DNA of 64,000 bases from JASBZA01 sp964345295 (GCA_964345295.1 CAYFQG010000003.1:26436-90435); one strand, 5' to 3'; counted from the stretch's first letter, positions 45,913-55,835 are shown. The notes: generated by a model from the letters alone, not told the origin. Made by a program: numbers and translations.

Positions 45913-48446
45913 AGGATGTAAGCATTATCTTCTCCGGTATAAATGACCTGACCCAGGTCCCGGAGAAGATTTTCATTTATATGGGGGAATTTTAGTCGCT
46001 CCTGTGTGCCTACGACGATGTAAGAAACCTTGTGGTCTTGTAGAAGCTTATTTACCAGGACCGGATTGGTTCCTTCATAGATGGCTCGGACATCTTCCTG
46101 TAAGGGCAAGACCACCTCGTTGAAGGCATCCGGTGTTTCTTTGGATGTGCGCCACAGCCACTCATGGGTCTGCCAACCGATAGGGGTGGGAAGGCCGGTA
46201 TAGGCCGACAGGACGTTGTAGTTGGAATAAGAGTCGCCGTAAGCCTCGAGAACGACAGGCTGTCCCTCGATTTTTTTGTTTAGAAAATCAATCATACGAA
46301 GTCTTTCTTCCATCGAATAGGTCCGGCCTTCGGCATCGGTCAGGGTCTGTCCGGCCAAAGCCCCGGTACCTTCCAGCCCTTTGCGACTTTCCAATTTTAA
46401 ATCGCCGTACCAGTCACGGACCGAAGGCGTGTAGTAGAAGGGAATCGTGAAAAGTAAAAGGCTCAGTAAGAGGCAGACTAGGGTTTTTACGACCGGCAAG
46501 GAGCGGTCCGCTTCCTTTTCAGCCCACATTTTTCCGATCCAAAAGCTATCTTGTAGAAGTGCCGTTAGGCTGAAAGAGGCCACGACGCTAAGAAGCAAGA
46601 AGGCCTGGTAAGTAAACTTAAACATGGTATTGGCCCTACTAAAAGCACCTTCGTAAATATCCACGACGTAGAGGACTTCAGGAGCCAGAATAAGGCCCAG
46701 GCCCCCCAGGCCAAAGGCCAGGACCAGGGCGTGGATTTTCCTTACGTTCTCATTTTGTTTTTTGTGACATAAGAGCTGGTAAATAAGAAAAATCAAAGCT
46801 GAAGCTACATGAGAAAACCAGAGTATAAAGAGAGCGTAAAAGCCGGATCGGTTTTGGGTGAGGGAGAGTTTTTGACTCATGGGGTCAAAATGCATTTGGA
46901 AGGGTAGGGACAAGAAGGAGGCCAGGAAGAAGAGCCCGTTAAAGACCGCAACGACTTTTGTATAGATAAAATCACGCTTTTGGCAAAGGGCAAAAGCACC
47001 GTAAGTCAGGACCAGATAAAGCAGGCATTGGAGGATGACCTGATTTAGTTTTAAGTAGTTTAAGAAGGTCAAGGCTAAAATAGCCAAAGACAAGACAAGG
47101 TCGGTCAGAACTTGGCCGGCAGGCCTGGGGAAAGCAAGCTTTTCTTCCTTCCTCTTATAGAAAATAATGAGGAAGAAGGCAAAACAAATGACTACGGTGT
47201 AGATTAAAAAGTCCCAGTAGTTGGACATTGTCGAGACGGCCAAAAGAAGGCCTAGGCCTAAGACCTGATAGCGGGAAACTTTGGCCGAGGACGTATTCTT
47301 ATAGCGGGTTAAGGTCAGATAAAGGGACAACAAAAGGCCCAGCAACAACAAGACCACCATGAGATTCACCATGTGGGCATGGAGGTCTGCAACTAGGTAT
47401 GAATAGTAGGGGAATTCGTGGATGGTCTTATCCTGGGTTTCGGGATTGTAGCCGATAAAACGGGTTGCGTTGGAGAAAAAATAGCTGTCGATATCGCCGA
47501 CCTCAACGCCTTTATTTTGCAGGAAGCGTAAGAATTTGTGGCCGGGGTTGCCGGGCTTGTAGAAAAAAGCATGGCTGTTGCCGCCTATATTTAAGAACAA
47601 AGCCCCCAAAAGACCGCCCAGACCGGGCAGGATATGAGCCTCTAAGGCGGAGGGCTTACTTTTAACTTTGGCCAAGGCTCTCTGATAGGCCAAATCTCTT
47701 ATCAGGGCAAAGCTCAAAAGAAAACTCATGGCGAAAACCCCTGCCACACTTAAGTTATAGGTGTATGCCGGATCGATGCCGCTAAGCTTGGTCATGAAGC
47801 TAAATAAGTACTGGCCGAAATAGTAGTAGTTGATGGGCTGACCCGAAAGCCACATGTCCTGTGCGGGCAAGGTGGATTGGCGACCCATGGACCTTATAAA
47901 GCCGTAATCCATGAATTTTTCCAGGTCGATAATTTCGGGCTTATGGGTCCTGACATAAGTCCAGACTAAAAAGGCCAAAAGAAAGAGTCCGGACTCGGCT
48001 AACTGAATAGGACCGAAAGAAGGATGCCCTGATATCCTGTCGGCCAAGTCGGACTTCCTATTTTTACGAGAGGTCCGGAAGAGATAGGCAATAAATCCTA
48101 CACATAAGAGGCCGTAGAAAATGCGTATAGGGATAGGGGAGAAGACCGGGAGGCCTAAGTAGGCCAAGGTCCAGATTAGATAGGCCGGTATAAGAAAGCC
48201 TAAAAAATGGCTGTAAGCCCAGCCCTTGTCCGGACTGTAGGGGAAGAGATAGGAAGCTAGGGGAGAAGCCAGGATTGCGCAAGCAATAAAGAGAGCGGAC
48301 CAGGTGTAATAGTAAAGTCGGTCAAGGGGGCTCAGCAAAACAGCTGCTAAAAAAACGGGGACCAGGAAAAAAATCAGGGCCGCAATAAATGAGATTATCC
48401 CGGACTTGACAGGCCTCGGGCTCTTAAGATGAGAACTTTCTTGCAT
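45900..48446 (-). CDS. DUF2298 (YYY-type) polytopic membrane protein
   Basis: 848 residues with about 14-16 predicted membrane spans and a soluble C-terminal segment. Tyr-rich external loops near MSGQPINYYYFGQYLF-type sequence (WLSGQPINYYYFGQ) and FPYYSYLVADLHAHM are the signature of the DUF2298/Chlor_Arch_YYY family, glycosyltransferase-like membrane proteins known mainly from Archaea and Chloroflexi. The active substrate is unknown; a lipid-linked sugar transferase is one possibility. ATG 48446 follows GGAGGTTTAAAGCC. Confidence 0.9.
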   Translation of the reverse strand: MQESSHLKSPRPVKSGIISFIAALIFFLVPVFLAAVLLSPLDRLYYYTWSALFIACAILASPLASYLFPYSPDKGWAYSHFLGFLIPAYLIWTLAYLGLPVFSPIPIRIFYGLLCVGFIAYLFRTSRKNRKSDLADRISGHPSFGPIQLAESGLFLLAFLVWTYVRTHKPEIIDLEKFMDYGFIRSMGRQSTLPAQDMWLSGQPINYYYFGQYLFSFMTKLSGIDPAYTYNLSVAGVFAMSFLLSFALIRDLAYQRALAKVKSKPSALEAHILPGLGGLLGALFLNIGGNSHAFFYKPGNPGHKFLRFLQNKGVEVGDIDSYFFSNATRFIGYNPETQDKTIHEFPYYSYLVADLHAHMVNLMVVLLLLGLLLSLYLTLTRYKNTSSAKVSRYQVLGLGLLLAVSTMSNYWDFLIYTVVICFAFFLIIFYKRKEEKLAFPRPAGQVLTDLVLSLAILALTFLNYLKLNQVILQCLLYLVLTYGAFALCQKRDFIYTKVVAVFNGLFFLASFLSLPFQMHFDPMSQKLSLTQNRSGFYALFILWFSHVASALIFLIYQLLCHKKQNENVRKIHALVLAFGLGGLGLILAPEVLYVVDIYEGAFSRANTMFKFTYQAFLLLSVVASFSLTALLQDSFWIGKMWAEKEADRSLPVVKTLVCLLLSLLLFTIPFYYTPSVRDWYGDLKLESRKGLEGTGALAGQTLTDAEGRTYSMEERLRMIDFLNKKIEGQPVVLEAYGDSYSNYNVLSAYTGLPTPIGWQTHEWLWRTSKETPDAFNEVVLPLQEDVRAIYEGTNPVLVNKLLQDHKVSYIVVGTQERLKFPHINENLLRDLGQVIYTGEDNAYILALP

Positions 48447-48489
48447 GGCTTTAAACCTCCAGGTCCACATTATAATATAGTGCGGCCTA

Positions 48490-48498
48490 TGCTATAAT
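48490..48498 (+). promoter_or_regulatory. Extended -10 promoter of alaS
   Basis: TGCTATAAT with a perfect core (48493-48498), 58 bases before the alaS start. The leader is too short for a T-box, which many Clostridia have upstream of alaS. Confidence 0.5.
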
Positions 48499-48556
48499 CG
48501 AGCAAGATTTTTAACATGCTTAGCCATGTGAAATTAGAGGAGATAGTGCAAGTTTT

Positions 48557-51214
48557 ATGGAATATATGAGCTTAAATACCATCCGCGAAAAATACTTGGA
48601 ATTTTTTGAGGAGAGAGGCCATCTGAGGCTGCCCAGTTTTTCCCTGGTTCCCAAGAACGATCCGTCCATCCTGTTGATTAACGCCGGTATGACCCCCATG
48701 AAGGCTTATTTTACAGGTAAGGAGACACCCCCGTCTAAGCGGGTGACCACCTGCCAGAAGTGTATCCGTACCGGGGATATCGACAACGTCGGCTACGCCG
48801 ACCGACACGGTACCTATTTTGAAATGTTGGGAAACTTCTCCTTTGGTGATTATTTCAAAGAAGAAATGATTCCTTGGATTTGGGAGTTCTGTACCCAGGT
48901 CTTGGGCATGGAAGAAGACAGGCTCTATCCTTCCGTTTACGAAGAGGACGACGAGGCCTTTAATATTTGGCATGAGAAGATCGGCCTTCCCAAGGACAGA
49001 ATTTATCGCTTCGGTAAGGCAGACAACTTCTGGGAACACGGCACCGGCCCGTCCGGACCTTGTTCCGAAGTCTATTACGACCGTGGCGAGCAGTACGGTT
49101 GCGGGTCTCCGGATTGTGCACCGGGCTGTGAGTGCGACCGTTTCGTGGAATTCTGGAACTCGGTTTTCACGCAATTTGATAAGCAAGAAGACGGCACCTA
49201 TCTTCCTTTGGCTCAGAAGAATATCGATACGGGCGTAGGCCTGGAGCGCCTGGCCACTATTGTCCAGGATGTAGGCTCTATTTTCGAAGTGGATACAGTC
49301 AAGTCCATCTTAGATTTGGTTTGCGAGATGGCCGGAGTGACCTACCACGAAGATGCCAAACAGGATATCTCCATCCGTATTATTACCGACCATATTCGAT
49401 CGACGGTCATGATGATCGGCGACGGCATTACCCCCAGCAATAACGGCAGAGGCTATGTTTTGCGCCGCCTCATGCGCCGGGCTATCCGTCACGGTCAGCG
49501 CTTGGGTATTGAAGGGGCCTTCCTTAAGACTTTGGCCGAAGAAGTCATCCGGCAAAACGAGAATGTCTATCCCGAGTTAATCGAGCACAAAGACTTCATC
49601 ATGAACACCATCGCCAACGAAGAGCGGACCTTTGCCAGGACTCTGGACCAGGGTAACCAGTTAGTCGCCCAATATATCGATCAGGCCAAAGCTGACGGGG
49701 CTCGGGAACTTTCCGGTGAAGATGTCTTCCGTCTCCACGATACGTACGGCTTCCCCTTGGATTTGACGCGCGAAATTGCCGAGGAGCAGGGCCTGGGTGT
49801 AGACGAAGCGGGCTTCAACACACTTATGGAAGAGCAAAAAGCCAGGGCTTCGGAAAATACCAGTCAGAATGTTAAGACGGCTTGGGGCGGCATGGCCTTC
49901 CCCGAGGAAGTCAGCCATTTGGAGCCTACTATCTTTACAGGCTACGAGACCTTAGAAGACAAGGGACAGGTTCTAAGCCTCTTGGTAGAAAGTGAGGATA
50001 AGACTTCATTAGAGACCAGAGAATCTCTGGGTGAAGGTCAGGCCTTTATTCTCATTACCGATAAGACGCCATTCTACGGAACGGGCGGCGGCCAGGAAGG
50101 CGATTTCGGTTGGGCCTATCAGGGCGAAGCCAGGGTTCATATCTTGTCGACCACCAAGACGCCGGCAGGACTTTATCTCCACCACGCCGAAGTGGACCAG
50201 GGCATTATTGAATGCGGCAAGGCCATTGACCTAAAAGTAGATAAGGAAAATCGTTTGGCGACGGCCCGAAACCATACCGTGACCCACCTTCTCCACCAGG
50301 CTCTTAGAGATGTCTTAGGGAAGCACGTTACCCAGCAAGGGTCGGAGGTCAACAGCCACCACCTGCGTTTCGACTTCTCCCACTACCAGGCTTTGACGGC
50401 GGACGAATTAGAAGAGGTCAGCCGGCTCGTGAACCAAGCCATTTTGGCCGATTACCCTGTCGTGACCGATATTATGCCTATCGATGAGGCCAAAGCCCAA
50501 GGCGCCATGGCCCTCTTTGACGAGAAGTACGGCGATGCGGTCCGTGTCCTTTCCATCGGTGATTACAGTAAGGAGCTTTGCGGCGGAACGCACCTCAAAC
50601 ACACTTCTCAAGCCGGTTCCTTCCGTATTACGCAAGAATCCTCTATCGCAGCCGGTGTCCGCCGTATCGAAGCGGTGACCGGCTTTGAGGCGATTCGTTA
50701 TGCCAAGGAAGACCGTTTGGCCCTGGCCGACTTAGGGGCCATGCTGAAGACGTCACAAGAAGAGCTTTCGGCCAAAGTACGTCAGGTCCTGGAAGATAAC
50801 CGCCAGCTGAAGCGCGAGGTGGAGAACTTAGAGAATGCTCAGGCCAGAGCAAAGAATGCCGACTTGACCGACCGGGCCAAAAAAGTGAAGGACTTCAATG
50901 TCCTGGTGACCGAGGTCCGGGTCCAAGACCAAAACCAGATGCGTGAATTAGGTGACCTCTTGAGAGACAAGTTAGAGCCCTCTATCTTATTTTTGGTCAG
51001 AAAGTCGGATTCGGGTTTGAACTTCCTGGCTATGGCATCCGATGAGGCCGTCAAGGCCGGTATCCATTGCGGTAATATCGTCCGCGAATGTGCTAAGTTA
51101 GCCGGAGGCGGCGGAGGCGGCAGGCCCAATATGGCTCAGGCCGGCGCTAAAGAAGTCGACAAATTGGATGAGGTTTTGGCCAAGGCCTCGAGCTTAATCG
51201 AAGAAACTTTATAG
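48557..51214 (+). CDS. alaS: Alanyl-tRNA synthetase
   Basis: Class II synthetase with proofreading. The catalytic domain shows INAGMTPMKAYFTG, GNFSFGDYFKEE and the class II motif 3 NNGRGYVLRRLMRRA. The editing domain carries the zinc site HTVTH (His573, His577) and CGGTH (Cys675, His679), and the C-terminal C-Ala domain ends with GGGGGGRPNMAQAG. Length 885 is normal. ATG 48557 is used; AGGAGA lies about 14 bases upstream, longer than usual. The HIT protein gene follows 32 bases later. Confidence 0.98.
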   Translation: MEYMSLNTIREKYLEFFEERGHLRLPSFSLVPKNDPSILLINAGMTPMKAYFTGKETPPSKRVTTCQKCIRTGDIDNVGYADRHGTYFEMLGNFSFGDYFKEEMIPWIWEFCTQVLGMEEDRLYPSVYEEDDEAFNIWHEKIGLPKDRIYRFGKADNFWEHGTGPSGPCSEVYYDRGEQYGCGSPDCAPGCECDRFVEFWNSVFTQFDKQEDGTYLPLAQKNIDTGVGLERLATIVQDVGSIFEVDTVKSILDLVCEMAGVTYHEDAKQDISIRIITDHIRSTVMMIGDGITPSNNGRGYVLRRLMRRAIRHGQRLGIEGAFLKTLAEEVIRQNENVYPELIEHKDFIMNTIANEERTFARTLDQGNQLVAQYIDQAKADGARELSGEDVFRLHDTYGFPLDLTREIAEEQGLGVDEAGFNTLMEEQKARASENTSQNVKTAWGGMAFPEEVSHLEPTIFTGYETLEDKGQVLSLLVESEDKTSLETRESLGEGQAFILITDKTPFYGTGGGQEGDFGWAYQGEARVHILSTTKTPAGLYLHHAEVDQGIIECGKAIDLKVDKENRLATARNHTVTHLLHQALRDVLGKHVTQQGSEVNSHHLRFDFSHYQALTADELEEVSRLVNQAILADYPVVTDIMPIDEAKAQGAMALFDEKYGDAVRVLSIGDYSKELCGGTHLKHTSQAGSFRITQESSIAAGVRRIEAVTGFEAIRYAKEDRLALADLGAMLKTSQEELSAKVRQVLEDNRQLKREVENLENAQARAKNADLTDRAKKVKDFNVLVTEVRVQDQNQMRELGDLLRDKLEPSILFLVRKSDSGLNFLAMASDEAVKAGIHCGNIVRECAKLAGGGGGGRPNMAQAGAKEVDKLDEVLAKASSLIEETL

Positions 51215-51246
51215 GTATTGAAACTGCTAGAAAGGATTCTAAAGAA

Positions 51247-51600
51247 ATGGACGACTGTATTTTCTGTAAGTTAGCCAACGGACAAATTCCTACCGAGATG
51301 GTCTACGAAAATGACCTGGTGGCCTGCTTTAAGGATAATAATCCGCAGACCCGGACCCATTGCCTGATTGTTCCCAAGACCCATTACCGGGATATTTTGG
51401 ATATGGGTGCTAAGGCGGACTGGGCCACACTAGGTCCGGCCTTGGAAGATTGCATAGATCAGGTTACGACCAAGCTGGGCATAAAGGACCAAGGTTTCCG
51501 ACTCATCAATAACTGCGGAGAAGGGGCCGGCCAATCGGTCTTCCATGTCCATTTCCACTTAATGTCGGATCCTGAGAAGCTTAAAGAAAAATTGCTATAA
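51247..51600 (+). CDS. HIT-family nucleotide hydrolase
   Basis: 117-residue histidine triad protein, the purine nucleoside phosphoramidase type related to Hint. The N-terminal DDCIFCKLANGQIPTEMVYE contributes the zinc cysteines and the triad is FHVHFHLM. ATG 51247 follows AAAGGATTCTAAAGAA. It lies 32 bases after alaS; Hint-type enzymes act on aminoacyl-adenylates, so a link to alaS is possible. It is convergent with the Nudix gene, with only 3 bases between. Confidence 0.93.
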   Translation: MDDCIFCKLANGQIPTEMVYENDLVACFKDNNPQTRTHCLIVPKTHYRDILDMGAKADWATLGPALEDCIDQVTTKLGIKDQGFRLINNCGEGAGQSVFHVHFHLMSDPEKLKEKLL

Positions 51601-51603
51601 AGT

Positions 51604-52086
51604 TTATCTGGGGTAGAGGATGTTTTCGGAAGTGAGAAGTCGGTCCGATTTATCATAGACCAGCTTCAGGCTGAAGAAGTCTCCCTTATCTTCTAATAAC
51701 AAAGGAAGGAAGATCCTGTCGCCCTCCCATAAGGGGAGAGACAGGATTTTTTCTTTGTCTATCCAGTGCAGATCCCCTTCACGGCTTGTACCGGGGGAAA
51801 TGAGTCGGGAAGAAACTTGTGCCTTATAGACAAAAATATATTCGCTGGGCTTGGTATCATAGGTGAAGGTTAGGATGCCCTTCCATTCGTAAGACCCGGG
51901 CTTTAGGTCCAGACCAGTTTCTTCTTTTACTTCACGGATAAGGCAGTCTTCGGGGCTCTCGCTTGTTTCAAACTTGCCGCCTACCCCAATCCACTTACCG
52001 TGGTTTACGTCGTTGGCTTTGCGGTTACGGTTTAACATGAGGAAAGCACCGTCGTTTTCGATATAGCACAGGGTGGATAAAATCAT
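51604..52086 (-). CDS. Nudix hydrolase (MutT-like)
   Basis: 160 residues with a complete Nudix box GGKFETSESPEDCLIREVKEETGL (Gly-x5-Glu-x7-Arg-Glu-x2-Glu-Glu-x-Gly-Leu pattern), a pyrophosphatase of nucleoside diphosphate derivatives. The MILSTLCYIENDGAFLMLNR start fits the 8-oxo-dGTP diphosphatase group. The start at 52086 is preferred to 52116 because AGAGGT lies about 9 bases upstream of it. Exact substrate is not predictable. Confidence 0.9.
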   Translation of the reverse strand: MILSTLCYIENDGAFLMLNRNRKANDVNHGKWIGVGGKFETSESPEDCLIREVKEETGLDLKPGSYEWKGILTFTYDTKPSEYIFVYKAQVSSRLISPGTSREGDLHWIDKEKILSLPLWEGDRIFLPLLLEDKGDFFSLKLVYDKSDRLLTSENILYPR

Positions 52087-52160
52087 TTGAGGACCTCTTT
52101 CGTATGCGTCTTGCAACTATCTTAGCTCTTTTCGCAATTTTTGGAGTGTTTTTCTCCGCG

Positions 52161-52181
52161 TTTTTGTTATAGTAACAAAAA
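52161..52181. promoter_or_regulatory. Perfect inverted repeat upstream of the second opp operon
   Basis: TTTTTGTTA-TAG-TAACAAAAA, a 9-base perfect palindrome with a 3-base centre, lies about 110 bases before the second oppA start. It is followed by TTAGAT/ATCTAA (52192-52197, 52211-52216) and a -10-like TATACT (52227-52232). It could be an operator; a terminator function for either strand is less likely. Confidence 0.45.
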
Positions 52182-52292
52182 GCTAGCTACTTTAGATTGG
52201 TTACAAGCCCATCTAAGCAGGACGACTATACTTGAACTAATGGAACATTATGCAAATGATAAAGAGTTAAGAAAAAGAGAAGAGGATTTGAA

Positions 52293-53927
52293 ATGAAAAG
52301 CCATAAGAGACGTTTTACGAGTATTTTGGCGGCACTTTTTGCCCTGGTGTTTTTATTGGCGGCTTGCGGCCCGGGCGGTCAGCAGCAGAATCTTAAGATT
52401 GCCAATATCGCTATGACCGATCCTATCAGCTCCTTGAATCCGGTTTTCATGGATGCTTCGGAAGCCATGAAATATGCGGTAGGGATTTCTTGGGACCCCA
52501 TCGTCGAACTGAATGAAAAGCTGGAGTTCGAGGGGGTTTTGGCCGAGTCCGTTACCTTACAAGAAGACGGTAAGACTTTTCGTGTGAAGATTAAAGACGA
52601 TGCCAAATGGTCCGACGGTGAGCCCATTAGCTCCGATGACCTGATTTTCTATACCATTCAGATTAGAACGCCCAGTGTGGGCAACATTTCCATGGCGGCC
52701 TATTACCTGATTGAAGGCTTTGACCCCGAAACCGGCCAGGTGCCCGACGACACCAAGGAAGTGTCCGGCCTGGTCCGTGTCGACGATAAGACCGTGGACT
52801 TTGTACCCAGAGAGCCGATCAGTCTGGAGAATTTCCTCAATAACTACATGCGTTATTCTTACCCTATTCCTTATCACCTCCTTAAGGATATGACTTCGGC
52901 GGAATTGGCCAAAACGGACTGGTTTACCCAGCCTGAAGCGGTCAGCGGAGCCTTCATCCCGACCCAGGTGGACTTGGCTAATGCTATTTCTTTCAAGAAG
53001 AACGAGGCCTACTGGCAAGGTGAGCCCAAGTTGGACCGCCTGAACATTAAAATTACGGACGGGGCGCAGCTTTTGGCCGGATTGGAATCGGGTGAAATCG
53101 ATTACGTACAGCAGACCACAGCGGTTTTCCCCCAGGAAGACCAGGCTGCGGTAGAAAAATTAGACAAGGCTAAGGCTATTTATGCCGAGCCGGTTACTTC
53201 GCAGTTTACCTTTATTAACCAGGAATCTATTCCCGATAAGCGTGTGCGTCAGGCTATGCTTCTGGCTTTAGATCGCCAGGGCCTGGTCGATTCGTTCCTA
53301 GACGGCCACGGTGAAGTTGTGGACGGCTTCCTGACCTCGACATCGACCTATTTTGATTCGTCTCTGGAGGCGGTGAAGCAAGATCTGGATAAGGCCAAAG
53401 CCTTGCTGGATGAGGCTAAAAAAGACGGTTTCGATCCGAATCGTGAATTTGTTTTCAAGATTAACTCCGGTGACCAAACCTTTGTCCAAATGTCGACCAT
53501 CGTGATTGAACAATGGAAGCAGTTGGGCCTTAACGTAAAAGTCCAGACCGTACCTTTGAATAATCTTTTGGCCGATGCGGCAAGCCACAGCTTTGATATT
53601 TTGGCGGTCCAATACACCCTGCCAGCAGCGGCTCCGGCACTGGATATTGCCTGGTTGACCGGACCCGATAACTGGGCAAACTTCCATAACGACAGGGTAG
53701 ATGCCTTGGTCGCTGAGGCTTCGGGCTTCAGCGGTGAAGCGGCCGATGGCGTCAAGTTGTACGGCGAGCTGAATCGCATTATTCAAGACGAAGTACCGAT
53801 GATGAATCTTTATGTCATCGAACCCCTGGGAGCCAAATCCGAAAGACTCCAAGCCCAAGACCCATTTGTCTTCGGCGGCTTTATGAACTTGCATGAGTGG
53901 GATATAATAGACCGGTCAAACGAGTAA
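52293..53927 (+). CDS. oppA: Oligopeptide-binding lipoprotein (second system)
   Basis: 544-residue SBP family 5 protein of ordinary length. The signal peptide ends in the lipobox FLLAAC (Cys about 28). Typical segments are AKWSDGEPISSDDLIFY, PEAVSGAFIPTQVDL and VRQAMLLALDRQGLVDSFL. ATG 52293 follows AAGAGAAGAGGATTTGAA. It heads an operon with all permease and ATPase parts. The substrate (peptide, nickel, dipeptide) cannot be decided; the family alone suggests peptide. Confidence 0.93.
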   Translation: MKSHKRRFTSILAALFALVFLLAACGPGGQQQNLKIANIAMTDPISSLNPVFMDASEAMKYAVGISWDPIVELNEKLEFEGVLAESVTLQEDGKTFRVKIKDDAKWSDGEPISSDDLIFYTIQIRTPSVGNISMAAYYLIEGFDPETGQVPDDTKEVSGLVRVDDKTVDFVPREPISLENFLNNYMRYSYPIPYHLLKDMTSAELAKTDWFTQPEAVSGAFIPTQVDLANAISFKKNEAYWQGEPKLDRLNIKITDGAQLLAGLESGEIDYVQQTTAVFPQEDQAAVEKLDKAKAIYAEPVTSQFTFINQESIPDKRVRQAMLLALDRQGLVDSFLDGHGEVVDGFLTSTSTYFDSSLEAVKQDLDKAKALLDEAKKDGFDPNREFVFKINSGDQTFVQMSTIVIEQWKQLGLNVKVQTVPLNNLLADAASHSFDILAVQYTLPAAAPALDIAWLTGPDNWANFHNDRVDALVAEASGFSGEAADGVKLYGELNRIIQDEVPMMNLYVIEPLGAKSERLQAQDPFVFGGFMNLHEWDIIDRSNE

Positions 53928-53943
53928 AAGCAAAAGGAGCTTT

Positions 53944-54939
53944 ATGGAAGCTTTACTGAGAGTAGAAAACTTAAGGGTCGCTTTCCGCAGCGACTGGGGC
54001 CTAAAAGAGGCGCTTGACGGCGTCTCTTTTGCTATCTATCCGGAAGAGACCTTGTGCCTGGTAGGTGAGTCGGGCTCCGGCAAGTCTGTGACGGCCTTGT
54101 CGATTATGGGCCTTCTGGGTGCCAACGCCGAGATTTTGGACGGCAAGATTTTTTACGGCGACCGGGACCTTCTGAGCCTTAGTGAAAAAGAGCTGGACCA
54201 TTACAGAGGCAATGAGATTGCCATGATTTTCCAGGATGCCATGGGCTCATTGAATCCTGTCTTTACGATAGGTAATCAGGTAGTAGAAGCCGTCCGTGCC
54301 CAGTCTAAAGAAATCAGCAAAGCGGCTGCTGTTGTGGAAGCCAAGAGGCTTTTGTGCCGAGTCGGTTTAGAGGATATCGATGACCTGATGAAGCGCTATC
54401 CTAACGCCTTATCGGGCGGCATGCAGCAGCGTGTCATGATTGCCATGGCTTTGGCCGGTAAACCTAAACTTCTTATTGCCGATGAGGCGACGACCGCCCT
54501 GGACGTGACCATTCAGGCTCAGATTATGAAACTTCTCAAGTCCCTCCAAGCCGAGATGGGCTTGTCGCTGATTCTTATTACCCACGATATCGGTCTGGTC
54601 GGCCAAATGGCGGACCGGGTTATGGTCATGTATGCGGGCCAGATTGTTGAGCAGGCCGGCGTTATGGACCTCTTCCACTATCCGGCTCATCCTTATACCA
54701 GAGGCCTGATGCGGGCGGTTCCTTCGATTAATGATGATAAGTCTAAAAGACTGGTGTCAATCGAGGGCCAGGTACCGGAATATTATGATAAGATTACAGG
54801 ATGTCGCTTCATGTCGCGTTGTCCTTATAAAACCGAGGGTTGTGAGAAGCCTCAGGAAATGAAATGCGTCCATGAAGACTGTGCCGAGCACGAACAGAAA
54901 GTCCGCTGCCACCTGGCTTGGAAAGGACTCTTGGATTGA
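53944..54939 (+). CDS. oppD: Oligopeptide ABC ATPase OppD (second system)
   Basis: 331-residue ATPase of normal length, in contrast to the first system. Walker A GESGSGKS (near 41), Q-loop IFQDAMGSLNPV, signature LSGGMQQRV, Walker B LLIADEATTALDV (Ala replaces the usual Pro) and H-loop THDIGLVG. The C-terminal tail RCPYKTEGCEKPQEMKC holds the cysteines seen in OppD/DppD Fe-S-like tails. It starts 17 bases after oppA. Confidence 0.95.
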   Translation: MEALLRVENLRVAFRSDWGLKEALDGVSFAIYPEETLCLVGESGSGKSVTALSIMGLLGANAEILDGKIFYGDRDLLSLSEKELDHYRGNEIAMIFQDAMGSLNPVFTIGNQVVEAVRAQSKEISKAAAVVEAKRLLCRVGLEDIDDLMKRYPNALSGGMQQRVMIAMALAGKPKLLIADEATTALDVTIQAQIMKLLKSLQAEMGLSLILITHDIGLVGQMADRVMVMYAGQIVEQAGVMDLFHYPAHPYTRGLMRAVPSINDDKSKRLVSIEGQVPEYYDKITGCRFMSRCPYKTEGCEKPQEMKCVHEDCAEHEQKVRCHLAWKGLLD

Positions 54940-55835
54940 AGGAAGACAAGACTACAAAAGCTCCTAAGACCCCTATCTTAGAGGTCCGAAACCTGGTGAA
55001 GACCTATCCGGCTTTTACCCAGGGCCTTTGGCCTGTAAAAGAGAAGGTCCATGCCGTTTCGGATATTTCTTTTGATATTTATGAAGGGGAGACCTTGGGT
55101 CTGGTGGGTGAATCCGGTTCGGGCAAGTCAACGACCGGTCGGCAGATTGTCGCCTTGGAGAAACCCGACAGCGGGCAGATCATCTACAGGGGCCAAGATC
55201 TGGTGCAAATGCGTACGGCAGAACTTAAGCCGATTCGCCGCGAAATCCAGATGGTCTTCCAAGACCCTAATTCATCGCTTAATCCCAGGAAACATATTAA
55301 GGATATCTTGGCCGACCCCATGCTCCACCATAAGTTGGTCAAAAGAAAAGACGTAACCAAGCGGGTCGAATATTTGCTGGACCTGGTAGGACTTCCCCGA
55401 AACTCCATGGGGCGTTATCCTTTTGAATTTTCCGGCGGCCAAAGACAACGTCTGGGTATTGCCAGAGCCTTAAGCCTGGAACCCAAGCTGATTGTTTTGG
55501 ATGAGCCGGTATCAGCTCTGGACGTCTCCATCCAGGCACAGATTTTAAACCTCCTCCATGACTTACAAAACGAGCTGGGCCTGACCTATCTTTTCATCGC
55601 CCACGGCTTGGGTGCGGTCCATTACATTTCCGACCGCATTGCCGTCATGTATGAAGGGAGAATTTTAGAAATTCAGGAGGCGGAGACACTCTTCAAACAC
55701 CCGCAAACCGACTACACCAGAGAGCTTATTCAGGCCGACCCTCTGCCTGATCCCAGCCTGGACCAATTCAGGGTCACAGAAGAAGATTTGAAGAGTCCTT
55801 GCGACGAGAAATTCAAACACGAGGTGACCTTATGA
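54936..55835 (+). CDS. oppF: Oligopeptide ABC ATPase OppF (second system)
   Basis: 299 residues from the TTG at 54936. This start overlaps the oppD stop by four bases (TTGA) and follows GAAAGGA at 8-base spacing, so it is preferred to TTG 54918, which has no ribosome binding site. Walker A GESGSGKST, Q-loop VFQDPNSSLNPR, signature FSGGQRQRLG, Walker B LIVLDEPVSALDV and H-loop IAHGLGAV are present; the H-loop has Gly where Asp is usual. Confidence 0.94.
   Translation: MKEDKTTKAPKTPILEVRNLVKTYPAFTQGLWPVKEKVHAVSDISFDIYEGETLGLVGESGSGKSTTGRQIVALEKPDSGQIIYRGQDLVQMRTAELKPIRREIQMVFQDPNSSLNPRKHIKDILADPMLHHKLVKRKDVTKRVEYLLDLVGLPRNSMGRYPFEFSGGQRQRLGIARALSLEPKLIVLDEPVSALDVSIQAQILNLLHDLQNELGLTYLFIAHGLGAVHYISDRIAVMYEGRILEIQEAETLFKHPQTDYTRELIQADPLPDPSLDQFRVTEEDLKSPCDEKFKHEVTL

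Noticed and set aside
48471..48556. T-box riboswitch upstream of alaS
   Set aside because: The leader is only about 86 bases and lacks the T-box sequence and specifier stem. The proS leader is also too short.
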